Assembly (NCBI RefSeq): GCF_036322805.1
Contig: NZ_AP027272.1
Span: 3,720,001-3,784,000 of the forward strand
From: Planctobacterium marinum
Lineage (GTDB): Bacteria; Pseudomonadota; Gammaproteobacteria; Enterobacterales; Alteromonadaceae
Direction of reading: 5' to 3'
Length of the DNA stretch: 64,000 nt
The notes below the pieces were generated by a model. It made no database searches and was not told the DNA's origin. It worked only from the letters and a program-made list of their open reading frames with translations. Positions 46,850 to 55,331 of the stretch are shown here, piece by piece; positions within the stretch are counted from its first letter, which is position 1; the number at the start of each line of letters is the position of its first letter. The position numbers and the translations under genes are program-made.

Positions 46850-47707
46850 TCAAACCGGCCTGTGCGTGAGTTCTCGCTGTTCATCAGGCATTTTTTCGTA
46901 ATAGGATATTGCGGCGCGAGACAAACCAGAACGGAATAAATTGCAGTAATAGCCCTCTTTTAGATTTTTTGACACCGGGGCAAAAGAGGGTTTAAGGCGA
47001 AAATCGATTGACCATCGAGTAATACAATCCTGATTCACCTTCTGTCCGTGAATAACTCCCAAGCTGAACATTAATATCTGATCTTCTGCCAGTGCAACTG
47101 GTGTCTGGGAATACTGTTCAGCTTGCTGGATCTCTTTTGGCGCATAAAGAAAGCCCATTTTATTGGCATTTGAGCCTTTTGCCACAACGTCGGATTGCTT
47201 TTTTATAGTATCAACAGGGCCTAGTTTGTGACTTCCTGCTACCAGGTTCAATGCCCCCTTTGAATTTACTCGGGTAAGATTCACGGAATTAGATATTTCA
47301 TAAGCACTATTGCCATAGAACGTATCCCGATGCAGTCCAATGTTATCCTGATAACATCCGGGTCGAGCAATGCGCAGATAAGGTTGCACCTGGATATCAA
47401 TATCCGGCCCATAAATGCTTTTGAACAGGCTTTGGTTATCTTTCACCAATGCGAAGTGGCTTTGACTCTCGCTTAACTTTGAGAACAGTTGAAACTGTAT
47501 TTTTTTGTGCTCATTGTCACTAGAGACATACTGGTGATAGTTTTCAAGAGTAAGCTCAGGGTCAAAATAGGACTGCAGCTCACTCAGCAGCATTTTCTTA
47601 ACCGCCTCTAGAGATGTAACACTAATGCCCGAGATGACCATAAAGCCATTATCTGCCATAAATTGAGTGGCGGTATCCAGTTCTCTACAGGAAAATATCA
47701 TGTTCAT
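46850..47707 (-). CDS. PhyH-like 2OG-Fe(II) oxygenase, paralogue of the flrA-adjacent enzyme
   Basis: The 285-residue protein has the facial triad H126-x-D128 (GLHRDTFYGN) and H220 (VIHGQKVN) with R231 in TRWSIDFRLKPSF, the same block as in 18314-19123. Residues 150-230 carry a GALNLVAGSH loop typical of such enzymes. It shares one base (TAATG) with the E1 beta stop. Role: likely oxidation of a sugar intermediate; not proven. Confidence 0.83.
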   Translation of the reverse strand: MNMIFSCRELDTATQFMADNGFMVISGISVTSLEAVKKMLLSELQSYFDPELTLENYHQYVSSDNEHKKIQFQLFSKLSESQSHFALVKDNQSLFKSIYGPDIDIQVQPYLRIARPGCYQDNIGLHRDTFYGNSAYEISNSVNLTRVNSKGALNLVAGSHKLGPVDTIKKQSDVVAKGSNANKMGFLYAPKEIQQAEQYSQTPVALAEDQILMFSLGVIHGQKVNQDCITRWSIDFRLKPSFAPVSKNLKEGYYCNLFRSGLSRAAISYYEKMPDEQRELTHRPV

Positions 47708-48768
47708 TAAAAAGGACCTTTAAACCACTCGCCCGGCACATCGTGATGCTCCGTAAAAGGCAAGCGTTGTAACAAATGAGCGAAATCTTTTAAACCACAC
47801 ATTTGGCACACTTGTTTTACTATTTCTCTAGCATCGGGATGAAACTCTTTTGTCAAACCATAGCTAGTTGGCTCAGGCACATCCGGCATGGCAATTCGGG
47901 CCGGTGCGGTTTTGAGCTGTGCAAATTGTTTTTCTGCACTACGGGCCACTATTTCTGAAGAAACAGAACAAGTTAATGCGCCAGTATCCAGCACCAGAAC
48001 CCGGCCAGTTTTGGCAATCGACGCTTCAATTGTCGCCCAATCTATAGGCTGCACCGTTCTCAAATCGATAACTTCTGCTGATATTCCCGCAGCCTGTAAC
48101 ACCTCGGCAGCACGCAACGCTTCCACCACCTGATAAGATATGGCCACCAAGGTAACATCTGTGCCTGCTCTTAAGACTTTGGCTTTTCCAAGGACATCAT
48201 CTTGCCAGCCAGGCGGCACATTGCCCTCTTGATGATGCAACCAGCGATGCTCCAAAAACACCACCGGATTAGGATCGAAAATACTCGCTAACAACAGCCC
48301 TTTAGCGTCAGCGGCTGTCGCCGGCATCACCACTTTTAAGCCCGGAATATGGGCAAACCAAGCCTGTAAGTTCTGCGAGTGTGTAGGTCCCTGCCCCCAG
48401 CCCCGACCTAACATTAATCTTATGGTGATGGGCACCGAGCGCTGTCCACCAAACATGTAAAACCATTTCGCCGCAGCATTCACCAGCTGATCCATAGCCA
48501 ATAAGAAAAAGTCTAATCGCTGATGCACCATGACAGGTTTCATATCATCTAACGCGGCACCAATGCCAATGCCCAACATGCCATTTTCAGATGTGGGCAT
48601 ATCAAATACTCGTGCTTCACCAAACGCCTCCTGCAGCCCTTCGGTGGTGCCAAAAATACGCTTTGGGTCGTCTACACCGAGGCCATAGCAGAGTACGTCT
48701 GGATCTTTTTCCATCGCCAGATGCATGGCTTCATTGATAGCTTGGGCAAAAGTTAAGCTGCGCTCAGC
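47707..48768 (-). CDS. 2-oxoacid dehydrogenase-like E1 beta subunit
   Basis: The 353-residue protein is a transketolase-like E1 beta chain with LTFAQAINEAMHLAMEKDPD at the start, RLDFFLLAMDQLVNAAAKWF and LMLGRGWGQGPTHSQNLQ in the middle and the C-terminal transketolase fold (LVAISYQVVEALRAAEVLQ). ATG 48768 overlaps the alpha-chain stop by 5 bases, with GAGG upstream. It pairs with the alpha chain next to it, but no E2 or E3 genes are present here. Confidence 0.9.
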   Translation of the reverse strand, partial: AERSLTFAQAINEAMHLAMEKDPDVLCYGLGVDDPKRIFGTTEGLQEAFGEARVFDMPTSENGMLGIGIGAALDDMKPVMVHQRLDFFLLAMDQLVNAAAKWFYMFGGQRSVPITIRLMLGRGWGQGPTHSQNLQAWFAHIPGLKVVMPATAADAKGLLLASIFDPNPVVFLEHRWLHHQEGNVPPGWQDDVLGKAKVLRAGTDVTLVAISYQVVEALRAAEVLQAAGISAEVIDLRTVQPIDWATIEASIAKTGRVLVLDTGALTCSVSSEIVARSAEKQFAQLKTAPARIAMPDVPEPTSYGLTKEFHPDAREIVKQVCQMCGLKDFAHLLQRLPFTEHHDVPGEWFKGPF

Positions 48769-49819
48769 CATTAGCCACCTCTTCACGGTTTACATTGAAG
48801 TCGGGCGCAAATACAGCCGAGCAGGCTTGTTCAGCGGGAGGATAAGGACTGCTTTCGGCGAATTCAAACGCATCCTGTATCTCAGTCTCTAATTGCCGGG
48901 TCATCAATTGCAATGCTTGTGTATCGAGAATTTGTGCGTCAAAGAGCTGAGTTTTGTACAACTCGATAGGATCTTTTTCTTTCCACGCCAAAAACTCGGC
49001 TTCGCTGCGGTAACCAATATCATTATCATAATGAGGGCCACAATGTTCTCGCCAGCGATAGGTATGTAGCTCCACAAACGCCGCTGAATGCCCCTGCCGA
49101 CAAGTATCAATCGCTGTAGAGAGGACGCGATGCGATTCTGCCACATTATTGCCGTCCCCCTCCTGGCTGTGCAGGCCAATCGCACTGGCGATATCACAAA
49201 TTTTACGACCTTGTGGCTGCCTGACCTTCAGTGGTGAATAGACGGAATACAAATTGTTCTCGCAAACGAAGAGCACCGGTAACTTTTTGACAACCGCAAA
49301 GTTTGCCGCCTCGTAAAACACTCCCTCTTCAATGGCACCATCACCCAAAAACACGACAGTAATATCATTTTTGCCGCGCAACTTCTGAGAAAGAGCCAAA
49401 CCAACGCCAATGGGGATAGTATTACCTACAATGGCTGTGCTGCCTTTAAATCCGACTCGTTCATCGATTAAATGCATGGAACCGCCACGGCCTTTGCAGC
49501 AGCCAGTTTCTTTACCATAGATCTCGGCCAGCATGGCTTTTAAGTCGCCACCTTTAGCCAGGTAATGGGCATGCGCCCTGTGTGTAGAAACCGCGAGATC
49601 GGATTTAGTTAAAAGTGTACCAATAACCGCGGGAACACACTCCTGACCAATGGACAAATGCGTGGGGCAACGCATGTTGCCCTGTGGATATCTTTTAGCG
49701 ATTTCCTCTTCCACCATGCGAATACGCAACATACTTCTCAGGAAGCACAACTTATCTGTGTCACTTAAGTTTACAAATGTCTTGGCACTGGTTTTTGCTT
49801 TGGGGATTGAAGTATTCAT
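48764..49819 (-). CDS. 2-oxoacid dehydrogenase-like E1 alpha subunit (TPP-binding)
   Basis: The 351-residue protein is a thiamine-diphosphate E1 alpha chain: GDGAIEEG (159-166) and ENNLYSVYS (187-195) give the TPP motif, preceded by RVGFKGSTAIVGNTIPIGVG. I start at ATG 49819 because the longer start at 49897 lies inside the methyltransferase gene. In the absence of E2/E3 the pair may transfer a two- or three-carbon unit to a sugar, rather than feed pyruvate oxidation. This is inference from context. Confidence 0.9.
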   Translation of the reverse strand: MNTSIPKAKTSAKTFVNLSDTDKLCFLRSMLRIRMVEEEIAKRYPQGNMRCPTHLSIGQECVPAVIGTLLTKSDLAVSTHRAHAHYLAKGGDLKAMLAEIYGKETGCCKGRGGSMHLIDERVGFKGSTAIVGNTIPIGVGLALSQKLRGKNDITVVFLGDGAIEEGVFYEAANFAVVKKLPVLFVCENNLYSVYSPLKVRQPQGRKICDIASAIGLHSQEGDGNNVAESHRVLSTAIDTCRQGHSAAFVELHTYRWREHCGPHYDNDIGYRSEAEFLAWKEKDPIELYKTQLFDAQILDTQALQLMTRQLETEIQDAFEFAESSPYPPAEQACSAVFAPDFNVNREEVANG

Positions 49820-49832
49820 TAAAGTGCGTCTC

Positions 49833-50492
49833 TCATGGGATAAACCAGTAATAATCACCGCTATAACCAACCTGCTGAAAGTAGGCTTTCCATTCATCGA
49901 CGTGCATCATTGTTTTTGCAGTCAGGTTCCAGGCTTCCATTCGCTGTTTTTCCTCTTCATTGCGATAAGCATCCACGGTAATAAAGCTGCCTTTTCGGGT
50001 GACCCTTTCTATCTCAAGCAAAGCCGTTGTGAGTTGAGGCAGATCAAGATTGTGCAAAGTGGTAATAGAAAATGTGAAATCAATGGACTTATCAGCAAAT
50101 GGCAGCGAAACGGCACTAGCCACCTTTAATGCTGGGGCAATTTCCGGTTTACAGTTTGCGATAGCATATTCAGAAACATCAATACCGTGTAAGTTCAGTC
50201 CCGGAATCATTCTGTCCAGGTCGTACAACATAAAGCCCTTTGCACAGCCAATGTCTAACAGAGTATCACCGGCTTTGATATCAAAGTGCTTTTGAAAATC
50301 AGGCACAACCGGCTCCCAAAATCTGGAATGATAATAAAACCCGCCGTAGCCATGAGAACGCTCTCCATCGAAAAAGGCCTTGCCAAACTGACGGGCTAAA
50401 GCCCTGTCTGCCTCGCTTTTCTGCTGACCTCGTTGCTCAACATTGCGCTTAGAGCGAGGATAGTGACGCATTAAATCAATTTCCTGTCCCAC
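49833..50492 (-). CDS. Class I SAM-dependent methyltransferase
   Basis: The 219-residue protein has the SAM-binding GDTLLDIGCAKGFMLYDL motif and later DFTFSITTLHNLDLPQL, typical of small-molecule methyltransferases. GTG 50492 has GGGAGG five bases upstream and starts one base after the aminotransferase stop. It lies between the tandem aminotransferases and E1 alpha, so it may methylate the same sugar branch. Target not determinable. Confidence 0.85.
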   Translation of the reverse strand: MGQEIDLMRHYPRSKRNVEQRGQQKSEADRALARQFGKAFFDGERSHGYGGFYYHSRFWEPVVPDFQKHFDIKAGDTLLDIGCAKGFMLYDLDRMIPGLNLHGIDVSEYAIANCKPEIAPALKVASAVSLPFADKSIDFTFSITTLHNLDLPQLTTALLEIERVTRKGSFITVDAYRNEEEKQRMEAWNLTAKTMMHVDEWKAYFQQVGYSGDYYWFIP

Positions 50493-50493
50493 C

Positions 50494-51600
50494 TTATCCT
50501 CCCGCTTTTTGATAAAATGCTGTGATTTTCTGACATACGTAATCCACTTGATTGTCAGTTAGCTCAGGATAAATAGGCAGACTCATAATTTCTTTGGCCT
50601 GCTTTTCAGTTTCAGGAAAGTCACCTCGTTTATAGCCTAATGGCCGTGCCGCCTCCATCAGGTGCAGCGGGATGGGATAATGGATTTTGGTATCCACGCC
50701 TTGCTCTTTAAGGTATGCCATAAGCGCATCGCGCTCTGGCACGCGGATCACATAATTGTGAAATACCGCAGCATCTTCGGTTCGGACCTTAGGACAACTC
50801 ACAAGGGGTGCCAACTTCTCGGTATATCGCGCCGCGATAGCCCGAAAACGTTCCGTCCATTCGGGTAAATGGGCAAGTTTTACATTACCAAATGCCGCCT
50901 GAATTGTGTCCAGGCGACTATTCACGGACCACTGTATTGAGTGGTCGCGATTTTCCAGACCATGGTTGCGCAGTTGCTTCAAGGCAAGGTATAAACTTTC
51001 ATCATCGGTACTGATAAACCCGGCATCCCCCAGCAAGCTGAGATTTTTCAGTGGGTGCAGGCTAAAGCCTCCCGCAAGCCCCAATGAACCGACTTTCTTG
51101 CCGCGATAGGTGGCTCCAATAGCCTGAGCTGCATCTTCAATAATAACAATATCGCGCTCGCCGATGACCTTTGCAATTGCATCGATATCAGCTGGGTTAC
51201 CAGTGAGATGTACAGGAACAACGGCTTTAGTGAATGGCGTGATCGCCGCCTCAAGTTTAGCGGGGTCAAGGTTGTAGTCATCGCCCACGTCGACAAAAAC
51301 CGGTTTGGCCCCAACGACAGAAATTGCTCCGGCACTGGCGATAAATGAATTTGGCACAGTGATTACTTCATCGCCGGGTCCGATATTTAATGCTTTCATC
51401 ACCAGAATCAGCGCATCGGTGCCATTGGCAACAGTAACAGCATATCGGGTGTCGCAATATTGTGCTAGCTGTCGCTCAAACTTCTCTACCTCTTCTCCTA
51501 AGATGAACTGACCGCTTCGTCCTAAGCGCACAAACTCAGCCACCAGCTCCGATTCGACCGCCTGAAACTGCGCGCCCAGATTAACAAATGGCACCTGCAT
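50494..51600 (-). CDS. DegT/DnrJ/EryC1 aminotransferase, tandem copy B
   Basis: The 368-residue PLP enzyme carries the NAxEVITVPNSFIASAGA-like region (DEVITVPNSFIASAG), IEDAAQAIGATYRG, and the Schiff-base lysine in FSLHPLKNLSLLGDAGF. The unusual HPLKNL sequence is shared with its neighbour at 51603, so the two arose by duplication. ATG 51600 has GGAGAG upstream. Probably aminates a different keto sugar from copy A. Confidence 0.88.
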   Translation of the reverse strand: MQVPFVNLGAQFQAVESELVAEFVRLGRSGQFILGEEVEKFERQLAQYCDTRYAVTVANGTDALILVMKALNIGPGDEVITVPNSFIASAGAISVVGAKPVFVDVGDDYNLDPAKLEAAITPFTKAVVPVHLTGNPADIDAIAKVIGERDIVIIEDAAQAIGATYRGKKVGSLGLAGGFSLHPLKNLSLLGDAGFISTDDESLYLALKQLRNHGLENRDHSIQWSVNSRLDTIQAAFGNVKLAHLPEWTERFRAIAARYTEKLAPLVSCPKVRTEDAAVFHNYVIRVPERDALMAYLKEQGVDTKIHYPIPLHLMEAARPLGYKRGDFPETEKQAKEIMSLPIYPELTDNQVDYVCQKITAFYQKAGG

Positions 51601-51602
51601 TA

Positions 51603-52748
51603 CTACTCTCCGTAAAAGGCTTTGATGGCACTCACCATAAATTGCAATTGCTCTTGGGTAATAAACTCGTGCACTGGCAAGGACATGCAGTTGTCAGCGA
51701 ATCTTTCCGCCATGGGAAAATCGCCTTTTTTATGCCCCAGGAATTGGGCCGCCGGTTGCAAATGCATCGGGGTTGGATAGTGAATTTTTGCGTCAATACC
51801 CTGCCCCTGAAGATGGGCGATCAGCTCATCTCTGCGGTCAAACAGTCCCATGTAAAGATGGTAAACTGAACGCTTGTTGGGGTTGCGCTGAGCAAATTGG
51901 ATTTGAGGCATGCCTGCTAATTGTAGATCCAGCCAGTCAGCATGCTGTTGCCGTTTTTCGGTAATATTGCGGATCTTATTATCCAGCAGATATTGTGCAA
52001 CCACCGCCTGAACAGTATCAAGACGAGAATTATAAGCAAACACTTCGCATGTATCCCGGCCTACCAGCCCGTGGTTGCGGATCAGGGCGAGTCTCGTTGC
52101 TAATTCTTCGTTGTTAGTAACGATAATTCCGCCATCACCCCATACATTGAGGTTTTTCAGGGGATGCATACTAAAACAAGTCAGCTCAGAAAATTGCGCC
52201 ATACCTTTACCATTAAGCTTGGCACCAATACCGTGGCAGGCATCTGCAACAACATTGATATTGTGTTTATCTGCAATCTCATTAATTCGCTCCATGTCAC
52301 ATGGCAATCCCGCCCAATGCACTGGCATGATGGCTTTAGTATTTGGGGTGATAGCAGCTTCAATTAAATCAGCATTGATATTAAAGTCATCCCCTGCATC
52401 TACGAACACAGGCCTCGCCCCTGCGGTAACGATGGCTCCGACGGTTGCATAAAAGGTAAATGGTGTCGTAATGACTTCATCACCCTCTCCAATTCCCAGC
52501 ACCTTAAGCGACAGAAATAAAGCGTCAGTTCCAGAGCCCACACCGACCCCATATCGTCCATCGTTATAACTGGCAAAATCTCTTTCAAATTTGTCAACGG
52601 CAGCGCCCAGCGTAAAATCACCGTCCTGAATCACTTTTTTGACGCGACTCCAGATCTCTTCGTAATCGGCAAATTGCTGTGGAAGATAATTGTGGTTGAT
52701 GGGATATTGGCCAGTGACTCGATACTGCTCTGGATAAAAGTTATTCAC
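51603..52748 (-). CDS. DegT/DnrJ/EryC1 aminotransferase, tandem copy A
   Basis: The 381-residue protein shows DEVITTPFTFYATVGAIV, VVADACHGIGAKLNGKG, and the lysine in FSMHPLKNLNVWGDGGI. It starts at GTG 52748 with AAGGA upstream. Its N terminus is longer than the sister copy. It follows the SDR epimerase by 4 bases and probably acts on that enzyme's product. Confidence 0.88.
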   Translation of the reverse strand: MNNFYPEQYRVTGQYPINHNYLPQQFADYEEIWSRVKKVIQDGDFTLGAAVDKFERDFASYNDGRYGVGVGSGTDALFLSLKVLGIGEGDEVITTPFTFYATVGAIVTAGARPVFVDAGDDFNINADLIEAAITPNTKAIMPVHWAGLPCDMERINEIADKHNINVVADACHGIGAKLNGKGMAQFSELTCFSMHPLKNLNVWGDGGIIVTNNEELATRLALIRNHGLVGRDTCEVFAYNSRLDTVQAVVAQYLLDNKIRNITEKRQQHADWLDLQLAGMPQIQFAQRNPNKRSVYHLYMGLFDRRDELIAHLQGQGIDAKIHYPTPMHLQPAAQFLGHKKGDFPMAERFADNCMSLPVHEFITQEQLQFMVSAIKAFYGE

Positions 52749-52752
52749 TGTA

Positions 52753-53745
52753 TTAATCCTTATGAATGTAATTTAGGGGTAGCTTCTTAATCTCTTCCAG
52801 ATTCTTACTCACCCATTCGATAGTGGCATCGATACCCGAAGATAGCGTTGTTTCAGGCTGCCAAGCCAGTTGCTGTTTAGCTTTACTGTCATCCATCAGA
52901 TAACGTAAATCCTTGCCCGGCCTGTCTGGGACCATCTCCACAAAGTCGTCGAACTGGATGTGCATTTTATCGCAAATCATCTCCACCAATGCTTTTATTG
53001 AGACGAATTCGCTCGCTGAAAAATGATAGCTTTCCCCTATAACGCCTTTGCGCAAGGTAGCCAGTACCGCGCTGCCGACATCAGCACCGTAGATAAAAGC
53101 TCTGATGGCTTTTCCACCGCCGTGGAGTTGTAACTTTTGTCCCGTCAATGCGTAAATGATAGTACGGGGAATAATGCGGTATAGCTGCTGACCGGGTCCA
53201 TAAAAGTTAGAGTAGCGAGTAAAGATTATCGGAAAGTTATACTGATTGAAGTAGGTTCTCAAACTCATATCAATTGCCGCATGAGATACCGCGTAAGGTG
53301 TACTGGGTAGATAGTGGTTATTTTCCTCTATCAGACTTTCAGAAGAACCATACACTTCAGGCGTAGAAATTCTGACATAGCGCTGTAGCCAGGTTTGTTG
53401 GCGCAAAAACTCGTGTAATTTAACCTTGGAGATAAAGTTTGTTTGATACCATTGCAACGGGTCTTGCCAGCTCTCAGCGACCATCCCTTGACCAGCAAAA
53501 TCCACAATAAACTCAGGTTTTGTCTCATCCAGAAGATCGCATAAAGCCGAAAAATCACGATTTATGTCCAGTTGATGAAACTCATAATCTGGTTTAGCCA
53601 AAAGCTCGCGATAAGGTAGAAAAATATCTGAAGGCTCAGCAGAGCGATTGATGCCCACTACAGAGTATCCAGCCTCAAGCGCCGAAGCAATAAATTGACT
53701 ACCTGCGAAAGAATTAGCACCTAAGACGAATATTTTCTCAAGCAC
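52753..53745 (-). CDS. RmlB-like NAD-dependent sugar epimerase/dehydratase with altered catalytic site
   Basis: The 330-residue protein resembles nucleotide-sugar 4,6-dehydratases: FVLGANSFAGSQFIASAL, RISTPEVYGSSE, TRYSNFYGPGQQ and VPDRPGKDLRYLMDDSKA. Where RmlB has STDEVYG and Y-x3-K, this has STPEVYG and YAVSH (about 165-169), so the catalytic Asp and Lys are replaced by Pro and His. GTG 53745 overlaps the gmhA stop by 8 bases. It may be an inactive or re-purposed SDR; the substrate is unknown. Confidence 0.82.
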   Translation of the reverse strand: MLEKIFVLGANSFAGSQFIASALEAGYSVVGINRSAEPSDIFLPYRELLAKPDYEFHQLDINRDFSALCDLLDETKPEFIVDFAGQGMVAESWQDPLQWYQTNFISKVKLHEFLRQQTWLQRYVRISTPEVYGSSESLIEENNHYLPSTPYAVSHAAIDMSLRTYFNQYNFPIIFTRYSNFYGPGQQLYRIIPRTIIYALTGQKLQLHGGGKAIRAFIYGADVGSAVLATLRKGVIGESYHFSASEFVSIKALVEMICDKMHIQFDDFVEMVPDRPGKDLRYLMDDSKAKQQLAWQPETTLSSGIDATIEWVSKNLEEIKKLPLNYIHKD

Positions 53746-54301
53746 GTGCTAGTTCCTGATTCAAATACTGCATCAGCATATGTCCAACAATTAATTGCGT
53801 ATCTTCAGCGATTTGCATGTCATCTACAGGAAAATGGATAGCAACATCAGCCAATGTTTTTGCCTGCCCCCCGCTATATCCCAAAATAGCAAAGCTCTGC
53901 ATAGATTTTTGTTTAGCCATTGCTAACGCATTTAGAATATTAGGGGAATTGCCACTACCCGAGAGCACAATCAACAGGTCTCCCGTCTCGGCCTTTACTT
54001 TCAATTGATGAGAGAAAATATTTTCGTAACCAATGTCATTCCCTAAACAGGTCAGAACCGAAGAATTAGCAGGCAAAGCCTCCACCTTCATCGCTTCGCC
54101 ATCGGGAGCAATACCGTATAAAAAGTCATTAGCTAGATGAACGGCATTGCCAGCACTACCCCCATTGCCACAGAGGTATACGCGCCGGCCTTTTTGCACA
54201 GCTTGATAAAGCGCCTTTGCCAACACCTCCACCGGTGACCATTCCATCTCTTGAGTCGCTTTTTGCAGTTTCTCAAGGTAATTCGCTATCAGGTTTTTCA
54301 T
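53738..54301 (-). CDS. gmhA: GmhA-like SIS-domain sugar phosphate isomerase
   Basis: GmhA isomerises sedoheptulose 7-phosphate to glycero-manno-heptose 7-phosphate in heptose synthesis. The 187-residue protein contains YLCGNGGSAGNAVHLANDF, LSGSGNSPNILNAL and AEDTQLIVGHMLMQYL, all diagnostic SIS/GmhA motifs. The length is right. It may supply the heptose used by the HldE-like fusion 10 kb away; a GmhB phosphatase is not seen in the window. Confidence 0.9.
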   Translation of the reverse strand: MKNLIANYLEKLQKATQEMEWSPVEVLAKALYQAVQKGRRVYLCGNGGSAGNAVHLANDFLYGIAPDGEAMKVEALPANSSVLTCLGNDIGYENIFSHQLKVKAETGDLLIVLSGSGNSPNILNALAMAKQKSMQSFAILGYSGGQAKTLADVAIHFPVDDMQIAEDTQLIVGHMLMQYLNQELARA

Positions 54302-54359
54302 TCTAAGATCTACTCACAGGAACCAACCATTCCCTTTATTGTTAAGGCAGCACGTATCA

Positions 54360-55298
54360 TTACGCCAAATTATTTGCTTGCATCCACTTTAAGTTGTGGA
54401 AGCGGGTTTCGTTCTTCAGCGCTCCGAGCTTATACGCTGCAATAATTTCATCAATGGCATCATTTACCGTCTTGCTCGGTTTAAATCCTGTCGCCAAAAG
54501 CTTATCTGAATTAATGCGATAGGAACGAGGATCGTTTGATGGTGTCACCACCAATTCAGCATCGACTTTTTCCACTACGCGATTGGCAATATCTAATATC
54601 GAAATATTTTCAAAACCGGCATTAAACACTCCTGTCACCTGCGGATTATCTAACAAGAAAAGGTATAAATTGGTAATATCTTCAATGTGAATATTAGGCC
54701 TTGTTTGGTCGCCTCCGAATACTGTGATGCGTCTGTTTTCCAGAGCCTGCATGGTGAGCATATTAACCGATACATCGAGACGCATTCTTTTTGACAGGCC
54801 ACATACCGTAGCAGGACGAACAATCTGTACTGTCATTTCATTGGCATAACTTAACAACACCCGTTCAGAAACCATCTTGGTTTTGTTGTATTCTGAAATA
54901 GGCTCCAGCGACAACTCTTCTGTGACCTGTGTTTCTTCCTTTACGCCGTAAACACTGCCAGACGAGGCGTAAACAAAATGTTTGATGCCCTCTCGTTTGG
55001 CTTTATCTGCCAATTGCATAGTGGCCAAGGCACTGACTTCCCAGGTGAGCTTGGGATTCAAATCACCACAGGGATCATTGGCAATTGACGCAAGGTGCAC
55101 AATGGCATCAATATCATTCAAATCAATGGCATGAGTGTCACGGACATCTTGCTCGAGGACCTGCAGCCTTTCATGGTCAGGCAAAAAATTTCCAAACCAT
55201 TGAGTATCCAGCGCCACTACATCATGGCCGTTAGCCAATAGTTTGGGTACCAAAACCGTTCCTTTATAGCCACATGCACCTGTTACCAAAATTTTCAT
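54360..55298 (-). CDS. SDR-family NAD-dependent epimerase/dehydratase
   Basis: The 312-residue protein has the Rossmann MKILVTGACGYKGTVLVPKL, a YASSGSVYG catalytic Ser/Thr region and the Y-x3-K of EYNKTK. The C-terminal half has VFGGDQTRPNIHIEDI. It acts on a nucleotide sugar; precise reaction unclear. It lies 58 bases before gmhA and 33 bases after the TylF-type methyltransferase. Confidence 0.86.
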   Translation of the reverse strand: MKILVTGACGYKGTVLVPKLLANGHDVVALDTQWFGNFLPDHERLQVLEQDVRDTHAIDLNDIDAIVHLASIANDPCGDLNPKLTWEVSALATMQLADKAKREGIKHFVYASSGSVYGVKEETQVTEELSLEPISEYNKTKMVSERVLLSYANEMTVQIVRPATVCGLSKRMRLDVSVNMLTMQALENRRITVFGGDQTRPNIHIEDITNLYLFLLDNPQVTGVFNAGFENISILDIANRVVEKVDAELVVTPSNDPRSYRINSDKLLATGFKPSKTVNDAIDEIIAAYKLGALKNETRFHNLKWMQANNLA

Positions 55299-55331
55299 TG
55301 TTACTTCTCTTTGTGAATTAAGGTTTACTCG

